In this document: positions 1-13,464 of the stretch, one piece after another
How the letters are laid out: each line of letters starts with the position of its first letter
Position numbering within the stretch: position 1 is the first letter of the stretch
NCBI GenBank assembly: GCA_028023455.1
Contig: JAQFVV010012395.1
Coordinates: 8,422,498-8,486,497 of the forward strand
Length of the DNA stretch: 64,000 nt
DNA from: Epiperipatus broadwayi
Taxonomy: Eukaryota; Onychophora; Udeonychophora; Euonychophora; Peripatidae
Reading direction: 5' to 3'
Notes under the pieces: model-generated
Told to the model about the DNA's origin: nothing
The model's input: only the letters and a program-made list of their open reading frames with translations
Databases searched by the model: none
Translations under genes and position numbers: made by a program

Positions 1-1755
1 ATGTTCGATGAATCCTGCATTCCAGAGATAAGGTGCCTGAGAACTATAAAAGGAAAATCCAAAACAATAATTAGTTAGTTGGAGAGAATCAGAAAATTAA
101 AACTTTAAATTCAATTGTCTTTGTTGAAAGCTGAAAATTTTTAAAAAGCTATTGTCACTGTCACTAAGAATGTAGCCAGCGTCAATGGGATTCCTTCGGT
201 ATGACTGACCGAAAGTAGCTTTCCTATCCATGGATCCCAGGATAGAACCACTGCTACCGTCTTCAGAAAACATCGTAAATGCGTCTTCATAAATCATCAT
301 CACCCACAAGAAATGGATCTTGTATAAACTCAGATCTTGTCATGAAGGAACGAGCATGGATAAAAATAGGTATAAATTTATAAATGATCAACTTAAATAT
401 AAACTCTCTTAAGCTTGAAATCTTTCAGATTTTATTTGTGTCTAAAAAAATGAACTATAAACTTTCTTTCCTGAATAAATCTGAACTTTTTTGTATCTTT
501 TATAAACTTTGCAATTTTAAAACTCTTAGCTAAAGTTTTCAATGTAATCTTTTAAAAAAATGTATTGTATTTTATTTTTGTTTATTCATGCTTAATTAAT
601 ATCTGTTTGTAATAGGGTTGCAAACAAATGTAAAGATAGAAAACACATTGTTATTTGTGCATTATTAAATTTTAAAAATAGGTTAAAAATAGTATTTCTG
701 GAAAGAAAATAAATTAAATATAATGCTCATTTTAAAATGATTTTAAAACTGTAAACTAAATATTTTATTTTTATTAAATTAATAAAATGATTTAAATGTT
801 AGTTGAGTATAGATGGCTGCTAGACTAGTTTAAATATATGTAAGTTTAAAAGGGGTTTTGATTTTGGACTATTTGTTTTGTAGTTGTGTCAATACTGGTG
901 GAGAGATATATAGACATCTATATCAATGCAATGTAAAGTGTGTTAGCACCTAGGGCGATGAGTCCAACTGAATGCATGACCCCAAAGATGTAGTCATACC
1001 ATTAAAATGGACACAGACGTATTTCCTGCACCATTGACCCATACCAGCTCTATGGATTGAGAAGATAAGTCGGCAAGATAAGACCACTCTTCCATCCATA
1101 CGTAGTGTGTTCTCTTTATATTACATACATGATTCCTTTGCCAGATAGAAGCATATTCCTATACTGGTTGAAGCTCATGTTTTCTCCAATAATATCACGC
1201 TGTTCAGACACACATTCCTGTTGGCGTAATTCGATGCTAACATGTTCATATTGCATTGGTTGCTGATATATATCTGGAAGCGAGCATTGGTGTGGCTGTG
1301 GATTTTTAGCCCGGAATCAAATGTTTGAAAGTTTTTTGGGTGTGTGGTCTGGGTAGCTCATTTATACTCAACATTTCTAAGATTAAGAATAAAAGTTAAA
1401 AACAAATAAAATAATAACTAATGAAACAGAATAAAACAACTTTCTTCTTTTGTTATAAAAATTGTTTTTTTTAAGTTTGTGCATTATTAATTATATATGT
1501 GAATAAAATCTTTTTTGTGTTATTAATACTGACAGTGATTGCTTTTTTTATTCTTTATTATTAAAAATATATTTTAATAAATATATTAAGTTTCTGTATC
1601 TACTTGAGCTAGTGACTAGGGCTGGTGGTCATGATCTTAACTGCGTGTATCTGCCTACTCTATAAATTTTCTACATCCAAATGGCGTAGTGGCACTCTCG
1701 TACGGCAGATACGGTAAGACTGTAAACTTCATCATCATCTCCGACTGTTATAAAT
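1..1755. repeat. Unclassified interspersed repeat, copy 1 (cut by window edge)
   Basis: Nearly the same sequence recurs at 2668-4432, starting ATGTTCGATGAATCCTGCAT in both and ending near ATCATCTCC-ACTGTTATAA. A more diverged third copy of the last 950 bases is at 6035-7075. No coding capacity or terminal repeat is visible. An open frame on the minus strand at 97-309 is not maintained in copy 2 and is discounted. Confidence 0.85.
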
Positions 1756-2667
1756 GGCTGCCCAGCATGTGGCATGATATTTATTAACCACGAGTCCCCT
1801 GAAAATTTTTTTAAAAAAAGGGTTATGTAAGTAAAAAAAGTTTTTTTTTTTTAAATGAATTTTTGTTTATATTTTAAAGCTGTAGAATATAATGTAGATG
1901 TAAAAGTATTGCCAGAATGTATATTGTGCACATATGCATGCAATCATGTAAGAAAGAAAACTTATGAAATATATTTAAAAAGTAAGTTTAGGAAATAGTG
2001 CGAATAGCACCCTGAACATCAGAATAGGAGTAGGAATAAGTTGTGATAAAATGGCACTGTCAGGTATAAAAATGATCATTAAGTAACTTTAATATTTAAA
2101 AAAGAAAATGAATGATTTAGTATTTTAAAGATACACCCATGAAAGAAACAAAAAAAAAAAGAACTTTAACGCATTATTATTGCCAATTAGTATTAATTCT
2201 AACTAAAGTCTTTTTTTTATCATTTTTTAAAATAAGTTCAGTGATATGTAATGGGATATATATATATATATATGTTACATTTAAATTCTAATATGTAATG
2301 TTTTGTAAATATCTAATACTGAATTAAAAGCACAAACGTTCAAAATGCACAGATAACGAATTATTAATTTATTAATGTTTGATTTCAATATTAAAATAAG
2401 CTTTAAAAAAATTATAGAATCGAAACAAAGATTCTAATCTTTAAATAAAGTATAAAATAAAAACCTTTTTAATAATAACAAAGATTTTTTTAAATTTTTA
2501 AATATAAAAATTACAAACAGATCCTTAAGGCATAATGACAATTAAAAAAAAGATTACGAAATAGATAAGAGTTCCTGGCCAGAGATAGAGACACAGACCT
2601 CAGTGGAAAACCCAAAATCTTACCTTGTCCACAAACCCAATAAACCAATAAAATACAGACATGAAGT

Positions 2668-4432
2668 ATGTTCGATGAATCCTGCATTCCAGAGATAAGG
2701 TGCCTGAGGACTAGAAAAGGAAAATCCAAAACAATAATTAGTTAGTTGGAGAGAACCAGAAAATTAAAACTTTAAATTCAATTGTCTTTGTTGAAAGCAA
2801 AAAATTTTTAAAAAGCTATTGTCACCATCACTAAGATGTAGTCAGCATCAATGGGCTTCCTTCAGTGTGGCCGGATGAAGGTAGCTTTCCTATCCACAGA
2901 TCCCAGGATAGAACCACTGGTACCATCTTCAGAAAACATCATAAATGTGTCTTCATAAATCGTTATCACCCACAAGAAATGGATCTTGTATAAACTCAGA
3001 TCTTCATCACCAAGGAACGAGAATAGATAAAAAGAGGTATAAATTTATAAATGATCAACTTAAATATAAACTCTCTTAAGCTTGAAATCTTTCAGATTTT
3101 ATTTGTGTCTAAAAAAATGAACTATAAACTTTCTTTCCTGAATAAATCTGAACTTTTCTGTATCTTTTATAAACTTTGCAATTTTAAAACTCTTAGCTAA
3201 AGTTTTCAACATAAACTTTTAAAAAAAATGTATTGTATTTTATTTTTGTTTATTCATGTTTCATTAATATCTGTTTGCAATAGAGTGGGGGTTGCTATTG
3301 CAAATGAATGTAAAGATAGAAAACACATCATTATTTGTGCATTATTAAATTTTAAAAATAGGTTAAAAATAGTATTTCTGGGAAGAAAATAAATTAAATA
3401 TAATGCTCATTTTAAAATGATTTTAAAACTGTAAACTAAATATTTTATTTTATTAAATTAATAAAATGATTTAAATGTTAGTTGAGTATATATGGCTGCT
3501 AGACTAGTTTAAATATATATTAGTTTAAAAGGGGTTTTGATTTCAGACTATTTGTTTCGTAGTTGTGTCAATGCAGGTGGAGAGATATATAGACATCTAT
3601 ATCAATATAATGTGAAGTGTGTTAGCACCTAGGGTGATGAGTCCAACTGAATGCATGACCCCAAAGATGTAGTCATACCATTAAAATGGACACAGGCGTA
3701 TTTCCTGCACCATTGACCCATACCAGCTCTATGGATTGAGAAGATAAGTCGGCAAGATAAGACCACTCTCCCATCCATACGTAGCATGTTCTCTTTATAT
3801 TACATACATGATTCCTTTACCAGATAGAAGCACATTCCTATACTGGTTGAAGCTCATGTTTTCTCCAATAATATCATGCTGTTCAGATGCACATTCCTGT
3901 CGGCATGATTCTATGCTAACATGTTCATATTGCATTGGTTGCTGATATATATCTGGAAGCGAGCATTGGTGTGGCTGCGGATTTTTAGCCCGGAATCAAA
4001 TGTTTGAAAGTCTTTTAGGTGCGTGGTCTGGGTAGCTCATCTATACTCAACATTTCTAAGATTAAGAATAAAAGTTAAAAACAAATAAAATAATAACTAA
4101 TGAAACAGAATAAAACAACTTTCTTCTTTTGTTATAAAAATTGTTTTTTTTTAAGTTTGTGCGTTATTAATTATATACGTAAATAAAATCTTTTTTGTGT
4201 TATTAATACTGACAATGATTGCTTTTTTATTTTTTATTATTAAAAATATATTTTAATAAATATATATATAAGTTTCTGTGTCTACTTGAGCTAGTGACCA
4301 GGGCTGGTGGTCGTGATCTTAACAGCACATATCTGCCTACTCTATAAATTTTCTAGGTCCAAATGGCCTAGTGGCGCTCTGTCAGCAGATGCGATAAGAC
4401 TGGATAATTTCATCATCATCTCCAACTGTTAT
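2668..4432. repeat. Unclassified interspersed repeat, copy 2 (direct repeat of 1-1755)
   Basis: Direct repeat of 1-1755 at an offset of about 2667 bp, differing mostly by scattered transitions (GGCGATGAGTCC against GGTGATGAGTCC) and small indels. The spacer 1756-2667 is not duplicated within the window. It holds AT-rich sequence, a 9-unit TA run at 2256-2273 and no recognisable gene. Confidence 0.85.
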
Positions 4433-4619
4433 AATACAGATTTAAGTATTGGGCTTATAATAAGTTCAAACACTAATTTAGTCAATAATTTTGGTTTATT
4501 TAAAAAATAACCTCTAACCCTAAGTGAATAGTGCATGACAATTTTCTAATGAAAGTGTAAAAAATAGTTACTTCAATAATTTTATATAAATGTATTTTAA
4601 ATAGCTGTTTTTTACATTC

Positions 4620-4626
4620 ATATATA

Positions 4627-4668
<42 letters not shown>
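4620..4668. repeat. (TA)n microsatellite
   Basis: About 49 bp of TA dinucleotides with one interruption, directly abutting the left end (TGTAACGG) of the LTR copy that starts at 4669. One of many TA tracts in the window. Confidence 0.95.
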
Positions 4669-4671
<3 letters not shown>

Positions 4672-5990
4672 AACGGAATATGATATCCCGTCACATTATT
4701 TTAAAATTAAAATAAAAGATCATAAATAAAAATTGATTTATTAAAAAGAAAAAAATACTTAATTTAAAAACTGTTTAACGTATATATAGATCGCATGATG
4801 GACAACTTTAAAAACTTTTAAAAAATAAAAATATTTGAAAGTAATTTTTTTTGTAAAAAAGTAAAGATATAAAGATTGATATTTTAAAAATAGAAATAAT
4901 GTTGATTTCTATAGTCCTAGAAAATGGAAATGATTGTCTTATTAATTAAATGATTGTTCAAAAGCAAACTACCTCGTGAGGCATGTAAAATAAATTAAAT
5001 GGTCAGATAAGAGAATACAAAGGAATTAAATGACCAATGCAAACACGAAAATGACAGCATGGATTATAACTGAATCACGAATGGATTAGCGACGTCTTGC
5101 TCATTGAATCTCAAGATCTAATGATAAGAGATTAATAAAAATATAAAAGCCAAATTATTATTATAATTGTTATCTTAGAGCTGACTATGAATAGATCGTT
5201 ATAACTAGCTATATTGCAGATTTTCACGATGTGGAAGTCTGCAATAAATTTAATTTTCCAGACAACCAGCTGAGGCCTCTGCATGACAGTTCCTGACCAA
5301 ATGCATGGCAAGTCACAGTTTCATTTCAAAGAAGGACAAAATCTACGAAAGTGATCATGAAGATGGACTTCTCAATCTATTAAAACCGTAAAGCAGGGAT
5401 GCCCAACCTTTAACTTGATGCGAGCCAGTTGAGAATTTAAAAAAATTTGGGGAGCCACAATTATATATTGCATTTTTCATATTACATTTATAAACATAAT
5501 TCACAAACTAAAAAAAAACTGGTGTAATATGTTAAAAAGAAAAAAATGTAAATACATTTTATTTATATTTATTTATTAAAAATTTGGTAATATACATATA
5601 AATTACAATTACAGGAAAAGTATATTTTAATTACTGTATTTTATTTAATGTGAAACCTGACACTGCATATCGTTATCGTTTGTATTGTAAAAATGTTTAT
5701 TTTTTAGTGTGTGCATGTGGCGTCAAGGAACATAAAATATTTTATCAATTTTTCTTGAAGAGTGCAATGGGAGCCACATTAAACAGTTGCGCGAGCCACA
5801 TGTGACTCGCAAGCTACGAGTTGGGCATCCCTGCCATAAAGTATGAACTATTGTGTCTATCTAATAAGAACTTTCCTAAAAATGCAAGTAATTAATAACT
5901 GAAAATAAGGACTCTTATCTGACTTAAAGAATGCAAATTCAATTATTGATATTTTTTATGTAGTTGTTTAAGCAATCAATTCCATTTCAT
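4669..5990 (-). mobile_element. Solo-LTR-like element, copy 3 of the TGTACC family, interrupted by a hAT MITE
   Basis: It starts TGTAACGGAATATGATATCC with a built-in palindrome CGG-ATATGATAT-CCG, and continues TTAAAATTAAAATAAAAGAT, alignable to the starts at 13465 and 55720. After the nested hAT element (5394-5833) it resumes with ATGAACTATTGTGTCTATCT, matching AACTATTGATRTGTGTG in the other two copies. The right end has decayed, so the boundary near 5990 is approximate. The strand is inferred from the orientation of the gag-bearing LTR element at 15421, whose LTR has similar ends. Confidence 0.6.
5394..5833. mobile_element. Non-autonomous hAT-type DNA transposon (MITE), 440 bp
   Basis: Terminal inverted repeats: CAGGGATGCCCAACCTTTAA on the left and ...GTTGGGCATCCCTG on the right, with GCGAGCC-type subterminal repeats (GATGCGAGCCAG; GCGCGAGCCACATGTGACTCGC). 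It is flanked by 8-bp target-site duplications, CCGTAAAG (5386-5393) and CCATAAAG (5834-5841), matching 7 of 8. Eight-bp duplications and CAGGG-type ends define hAT elements. There is no transposase, so it was mobilised in trans. It lies inside the LTR copy 4669-5990. Confidence 0.92.
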
Positions 5991-6034
5991 TTTTTGTGTG
6001 TGTGTATTATGTTTTAACTAAAATGTATTAAATT

Positions 6035-7075
6035 TAAAATTAAGTGTAGATAGCTGCATGGATAAAGATTAATAACTATGTTTAAATTCGTTTATGTTTA
6101 ATTTAAGGGATTTTAGTTTCAGGCTATTTGTTTCGTAGTTAGGGCAATGCCTGTGGAAGGATATATGGGTGTTTATATTAATGTAATATGAAGCGTGTTT
6201 AGCATACAGGGCAATGTGCCCAACTGAATGCATGACCCCAAAGAGGCAGTCGTATCATTGAAATGGTGGCAGATGTATTTCCTGCGCCATTGACCCCTTC
6301 TAGCTCTATGGACAGGGATTTATAAGATGGCAGAAAGACCACTTTCCCTCATACATAGCACTCTTTAAAATAAAAAAAATTATATACATGATTCCTTAGT
6401 CTAACAGATGCCCTTTCCTGATGTAGACACGGATCATTTCTTTCAAATAATATTATGCTGTCAGATTCCCATTCCTGTCGCCGTAGTTTTATGCTAGCAT
6501 CTTCATATTACATTAGTTGCAAATATATATCTGGAAGCTGACATTGGGTTGGCTACGAACTTTTAGTCTGAGATTGAATGAATGTTTTGATAAGTTTTTA
6601 AGTGAAAAAAAATCTATGTAGACTATCTATGCTCATCATGCTAAAGTAAAATATAATTTAAATATCCATCTGTGCGATCTTCTTAAAATAGTAATTTAAA
6701 TTAAAAAAAAATATTAATGTTAAAATCTAAAAATAAATTTATTCCTCAATTTTAAATGTGCATTAATAAAAATCTATTTGTGTGTTAATTACTGGCAGTG
6801 GCTTCTTTTATTTTATTGTTTTAAATATTTAATATATACTTTGAGAATAGAAATCTATTGAAACTTATACATGTTTAAAATCTCTGCTACTCTATGAGCT
6901 AGTGACCTTGGGCAAACGATCGGAATCCAAATATATAAATTAAAATAAAAAAATTTTTTTTTAAACTTAACATACCTGCCTACTATATAAATTTTCTAGG
7001 TTCAAATGCCTAGTGGTGCCCTGTAGTGCAGATTATGTGAAGTCTCCTCCTCCCCCGATCATTAAAATATATATA
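6035..7075. repeat. Unclassified interspersed repeat, diverged 3' part (copy 3)
   Basis: Older copy of the right half of the 1-1755 repeat. Shared blocks include CCAACTGAATGCATGACCCC near 6219, TATTTCCTGC-CCATTGACCC, ATATATATCTGGAAGC and CTGCCTACT-TATAAATTTTC. Divergence is far higher than between copies 1 and 2, so the family has amplified over a long period. Confidence 0.75.
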
Positions 7076-8972
7076 TTACTCTTTCTAATTGATACAGATA
7101 GGTAGGGTTGGGAAAGTAGTTATATTTAAAAAATATTTAAATTTAAGTAATTTTCTAGCATATTATTTTGATGTTATAGGTAGTAGAGGTTCAAACTCAA
7201 TAGATAGTAGCTTATAAAGATATATTAAATAGTTTGAACTCATTGTAAAGTGAATTAAATGTACAATGATACAATAAATTGTTTAAAAGATAATATTAAT
7301 TTTTATTTATTATATATAAAAAGTACTACAGAGATAGAATAGCTTAATTATAGCAGAAGTATTTCATATAATATATTTAAAGTAATTATTTTTGTTTAAA
7401 ATATTATTTAAATGATAGTTAATTTAATATTAGTTGAAATGTGCTGAAAATATCACATAGTTAGAAGTAATTGTGTGAATATGTGGGCTTTCAAAATTAG
7501 GGAAAAAACATAAATGTTAGCTTGTTAACCAAAGTTTGATTCATAATAAAGTGTTACAAATATTTATGTCTAGAGGTAATGTTAGCAAAGTAATGAATAA
7601 AATTATTATCATTTTATTTAAATGTAATATTTTAAATCAATTTCAGATTATTTAAATATTAAAAAAAATGGTTTTAATAAAAATTATTAATTTCTAGATA
7701 AAAATGTTTAATATTTAAAGTATTAAATAATTTCATATTTAATAATCGATGACTCATAGTTTTATAACTTAATTTTAAAAATGACATTGATGTAGTTATG
7801 TAAATTAACAGATTTGTACAGACAGTATTGTCCAATGGAATCATTGGATTAAGAGCAGTATAAAAAGAGAGGTTGAAGTCAGTATAGTAAGTGATTTCAG
7901 TGATTTTAAGTGATACAGATTTACAATCATTTACAGATTTGGATTAAAACAAATTTAGTGAAATTTATAAATATATTTTTTAGATTGTGACAGTAGTAAT
8001 TTATTTTTAAATCATTCTTTTCTTTAAAAGTGTTGTAAAAATATAGTTGGAAAAAGTATTTAAATAATGAGACACTGAACATCAAATTTCCCTGTCAGTC
8101 TATTTTTACTTGAACTTAACTTAGGACCTCAATAATTCTATGGAATGTAATAGTATCTACTTAAATATTGGGATTATAAACAATAAATGTCAAGGAATAT
8201 ATTACAACACCAGAGAAAATTTATGTAAAAACTTTGAAATTTTTATAAATAATATGCCTGGGTGAGTGAACATTTATTTGAAATGACTTTATCATATTGC
8301 AATGCAGGTAATTTATTAAAGTTAATTAAGATGGATCAGATATCTATTATAAATCATTATCATAGTATTACAAATTTGGAAGAAAGAGAAAAAAGTTAAG
8401 ACTCAACATTTGAGTTTAAAAACTGAATTTAAAATGTTTTATAGTATGATGAATGACTGTTTTTTTCACATAATTGATAGTAATAATTGACATTTAATTT
8501 CTTTTTAAAGTAATCAAAATGGACTTGACACATTGAAGAAGTTGACTTTTAAATCTCTTTTATACTTTTAAAAGGAATTACTGTTGATTAAATCAATAAA
8601 TAAATTACATATTTTGAAATGATTTTATCTGGAAATGATGAACTCTGATACATTTTTTTAAAAGATTGAAATTATATTAGCTAATATATGCTTTGAATGA
8701 TATAGGTATCATTTTACATGGAAATAAAAAATATGTAGTGAAAAGATACACATTTAAAAGAATAAAAATCGTAAGTCCTTTAAAGAAAGAAATATTAGTT
8801 TAATTCATCAACTTCATGTCTGCTGATAAATATACGTAAATAAATAATTTATATTATATAATGTTTGCTACTAATATTTTTGACCAATGGAAAATGTGAA
8901 TATTATATTTACTGCAATATATCTGGTATACACAATGGCTGAAATGTATGTAAGAAAATATTTTTATATAAA
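7076..8972. other. AT-rich DNA, no gene seen
   Basis: Reading both strands I see only short chance frames, poly-A/T runs and no recognisable domain, RNA gene or repeat shared with the rest of the window. Confidence 0.6.
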
Positions 8973-9206
8973 ATGGATCTTGATTTATTTTATGAAGATT
9001 ATAAATGCTTGAATAAAAACTTTCAGAAAGGTTTGAAAAAACATTTTATCTTACAATATGTTAATATTTTGTTAGTTTTTACTGGATTTTATTATTGTTA
9101 TTTGTACATTTCTTCATATGGTGTCAAGAAAAGTATGAATTGTGCACAAAGCTGTTCAACTGTAACTAGACAACAGTGCAAGAATCCTGACAAGTGTAGC
9201 TTATGA
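8973..9206 (+). CDS. Possible small single-pass membrane protein or 5' exon, 77 codons
   Basis: Open frame of 77 codons with a basic, soluble N-terminus (KGLKKH just before the membrane segment), a hydrophobic stretch of about 23 residues (FILQYVNILLVFTGFYYCYL), and a short cysteine-containing tail (NCAQSC, QQCKNPDKC) ending in a stop. The charge pattern would place the tail outside the cell. It could be a short gene, or the anchor exon of a type II membrane protease, but the only donor-like GT near its end (9194) leaves phase 2, while exon 21812 needs phase 1. I recognise no family, and in DNA this AT-rich it may be chance. Confidence 0.25.
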   Translation: MDLDLFYEDYKCLNKNFQKGLKKHFILQYVNILLVFTGFYYCYLYISSYGVKKSMNCAQSCSTVTRQQCKNPDKCSL

Positions 9207-12200
9207 GAAGAAGAAAAGAAAAAAAACTTTTCATAATTTTAAAACTTTATCGTTTTTAATGTTAAGTATAAAGTTAATCTTTACAATATTAAATTATTTT
9301 TTATTTTAAAACTAACCCTTTGTTATTATATTTGAAATTTTATTTTAAAATAGAATAACTTTTATTATGTTAATACTACATGTGCCTTGAGTGCTTAATT
9401 TTAGCAAGAGAGACCTCTACAAATCATAACACAGGATTTGACTTTATAAAGATAAAGGGGACCCTCTTATTTCTAACCCATTTTTCTTAATTATATAGGC
9501 AAATCTAAAGCATTTTGATTTGGGAGCATGAAGCTAATAAATTCTTTACTGATTAAGTCCACCATTTCTATTAAACATTAACATTCACAAAATCTTTCGA
9601 TTTACAATGAATCAATATTCAGATATTAAATTTAGAACAAAAGAAATTACAATTGTAACTCTTTTTTTAATATATAATCAATGAAGCAGATCACTGATAA
9701 TAATCTTAGCAATATAATAAGATCATTGGTAATTTTTTGAATTATTATTTAGATGACATTTGTTTAATAATTTTGTTTCTTTTATTTAAAAATATATATC
9801 TTAGTTAATATTTTAAAATTATTATTTTATATTGCTTGAATTTAATATTAAACAGTGGGAAAAGAATTGTTGGTAAAATTATCATCATGTGTATTTTTGT
9901 AAAAAAATTTATAAATGCAAATCAATGTTTGAAAACATCAAAAGATATTTTAAAATATTTATTTAATACGAGTGCTTGAATATGCATACATTATATAGTA
10001 TTGTTACATTATTAGTATATTATTTTTTATGACTTAACTGTTGAAATACAGAGAAAGACCCAATACTGATCTCTAAATTATACAATAAGAAATAAATAAA
10101 TGCAAAATAATGATGTATGTTTTATCAAGATCTTTTGTGCTTGAGAACTTTTAAAAAAACATCTTGAAATAAATTTAAATCTTTGTTGTTTCTTTCATAT
10201 TGTGTTTGAAAAATTATTTTAAAATTTGGTTTGCATATTTTATGATGTTGCATGAGTTATTCAGTGTGGGAGATATAGAATGGTGGTCAGAAGAGTAATA
10301 TTCATATGAAATCCTACATGTTAAGAATATGTTGAAAACTATTGTACTTTAAAATTATTAAAATATACAGATAACATAGGGTCATATAGCATTTTCCATG
10401 GACAGTTGCATTTTCTTATCATCAATAAGTGTTATAATAGTCATGACTTGAGTTTTAGATGCCCAATGAATATGGACCTACGATTATGATTTGTACTGTA
10501 TCCATACTAATATTATTTTACTCTTTTGAGTAATTTTTGTTACTATTTCATACCGTACACTTTAATCACTATCTATCATCATAAGAATCATTGTAGAAGA
10601 TAGTTTTATAAGTGGGTAAAGTAATGACTAAACTGTTTGAAGTTAATAATTTTGTGAGAGGGTAAGAGGAAGTATATACAAATTTATTTCACAAATGATG
10701 TTGAGATGTTTGATGATTATCACAGTATATAACATAAGAGAGAAATAATTGATACTCATACAAATATTAGAGATCACTTAACTTAAATAGATTCATATTT
10801 AAATTGGAATGGAAGTGAGAATAGTAAAAATGATTTTGGATAATATGATGAATGCAAGAGTATAAAAAGAAAAGGAATACAAATGTCAAGCAATATAATT
10901 TATAGATAGTTCTTTAAATTTTATTATAAATAATTCAAACCCATTTTAGTTCACAAAAATTTATGAAATTATCTCTAAAATATTTTTGCACAATAATTAA
11001 TTTTTTATAGAAGGAAAATTCAAATATCAGAATGATACTAACCTAAACTGCAAAGAAATTTTTTAACAATTTTTCTTTTAATATTTTATTTGTTGGTCTT
11101 TAAAAAGTGTATTTTAAAATTTAGACTTATATTGATGCATTTACATCATAAGAAATATATTTTATACTAGTATAATATTAAGTTTCCTTAGAAATTGGAA
11201 AACTTATTGTAACTGTTCTCAATACAAATAATAGAATATTATTTTACTGAGTGAAGATTACATATTATCATTACTGTTGTAAGTTTTGTTTTATTTTAAA
11301 ATGGCCAGAATGAAGGCTATCTTATTTTATTTCTTGTATTTATTGGTATGATTTACTGTAAATATTTTTATTTTGTGCTAAATAACGTTAATTCTTATTT
11401 TACTTTTGTAAATATTTTTTTAATATTATGTTGTTATTATATTGTAATACTATGATATTGTTAATTTATAAATTAATTTTGCTAATTGTTTTTGGAACTT
11501 ATCTTAGTCGAGTTGTGATTTATTTTTGTGATGCTTATTTGATTTTTCATTTTACTGCATGATTTACAGAAATTAATAAATTGAAATATTACTTATTTGG
11601 CACATGATCCTTAAAAATTACTTAGTATATTATTTCTATTATATTTGATTGATTAACAAAATATACTATTATTATTATTATTATCATCATAGGAGATATG
11701 ATCATTGGTAATTATTTTAAAACTCATACAATACCAATGAGAGATGCTTGATATTGCCATAATATTCAAATAAATTTTATTTTTTAAGAATACCACTTTA
11801 AACAAAGAGAGATTGTACAATATTTATTTTAAATCTTATTATATTTTTTATGTTTTATTGGTAAACTTTAATCATTAAATAAACTTAATGTTGAGAGTGA
11901 TTAAGTTATTTTAGTTGCTTATTGTTGTTATTACTTTGTAAGAGTAATTAGATATTATGTACAATCCCTCATCATATTTAACTACAGGATGTTAATTAAT
12001 TCATTCATTCATTTTGTTATTAGTTTCTTAAAAATGAACCTGAGATTATTATTATTGGAGAATTGAAAAATTTCTGTTGAAAGATAAGTAAGAAATTATA
12101 AGTTAATGTTAAATGTCTAATTTGTATTTTATTAAAAAAATATTAAGTAATTAATTTATTATTATTTCAGTAATAAATTTATAAATCATATTTTAGGATT

Positions 12201-12690
12201 ATTAGGTATGTGTGTTTTTTTAGACATGAGAGTATTACATAGTAGTTTATTATGTGAATCTGGTGGTATAATATTCTTGTGTCATTGGGATTATATCTTT
12301 TGGGATGCATTCTCAATGTTTAAGACAGTGTACCTGACTGAAAGTCTCATGTGAAAGGTTTCATAATTATATTTCTCATTTTGATAGAACCGTGTTTTAT
12401 TTAGAATAATGAGCTAGTCATAAATTGAATTTATTAGTAAAATCAATAGATTGAGTATTATAGTTATTTATGTTGAATTTAACTGTTATAGTATTTTTTA
12501 ATAAATTTTTTATATTTAATTATTGAAAAATATTGTTTTATTAGATACTGTATGTTAACAGTGTATCTTGATCTAGTCATAATAATATTATTTTTTAAGT
12601 CATTGTTTGTGCAACTTAACTGTAATATATTATTGTTATATTCTAGTTAGCTGGATTCTTTTGTTCAGGATTTGTCCTTTTGGTAAGGGT
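9207..12690. other. AT-rich DNA, no gene seen
   Basis: No domain-bearing frame, splice-bounded exon or terminal repeats found. There is a short ATT/ATC trinucleotide run around 11667-11690 and scattered poly-T. If the corin-like gene extends to the left, this is probably its intron. Confidence 0.55.
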
Positions 12691-12691
12691 A

Positions 12692-12706
12692 TATATATAT
12701 ATATAA

Positions 12707-12742
<36 letters not shown>
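12692..12742. repeat. (TA)n microsatellite
   Basis: About 51 bp of TA with an AAGTA interruption, ending in ATACATACATAC. Confidence 0.95.
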
Positions 12743-12747
<5 letters not shown>

Positions 12748-13361
12748 CATACACTTTGGGTGTAATTTGAAAAATTATAATTGCAGTTTGTAGTGTTATA
12801 ATTGACTATTTATTAGTCTGCATTCAGAACTGGTTATATTTACCTGTTTAAAGAGGTTTATTTAAACTCCTTTGTATCAATAATTTCAGTTTCTGTGGTC
12901 AAGTTGTACTCTTTAGTGTCTATATAAATATATTAGTTTATAAATAAAGGTGGGAGGGATTCCTTCTTTATCGTTAAAAAGAGGTTGCCTTGATAATGAT
13001 TTGAAATTCTTGATTGTTAGTAATATTGGGATTGTCTAAGTGGCGACTGGTTTTTAATGATATATATATATATGGATGTAAAACAAAAATAATGAGCAAA
13101 TATTGTAGATAATATGTAATAAATTAATGAAATATTAAGGTGAAGAGATTTGATAAGTTTGATATAAAAATATATATATATATATTTATTAAATAGCATA
13201 CACTGATCATTTAATTCAACAATATGGTTAATTGTCTGCCTGATTTTCACACATATATTCACACATGCAAATATGCAATTTTATTAAAAATCAAAAGCCA
13301 GTTTAATTTATCTGCAAGTTGAAATGCCAATATCCTTGCTGATTTTAGTTAAGTCATAATT

Positions 13362-13411
13362 TGACACTGTTACTGTATATCGAAAGTCTGGCTTAGCAAT
13401 TAATAAAATAA
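13362..13411. repeat. Fragment of a foldback repeat (arm shared with 38109-38262)
   Basis: GTATATCGAAAGTCTGGCTT then AGCAATTAATAAA resembles GTATCGAAAATCTGACTCAG then CAAACTAATAAA at 38238-38270. It looks like a single arm of that inverted-repeat element. Confidence 0.45.
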
Positions 13412-13464
13412 AATATATACTTTTATATCAAACTTAACAAATCTATTTACCATAATATATATAT

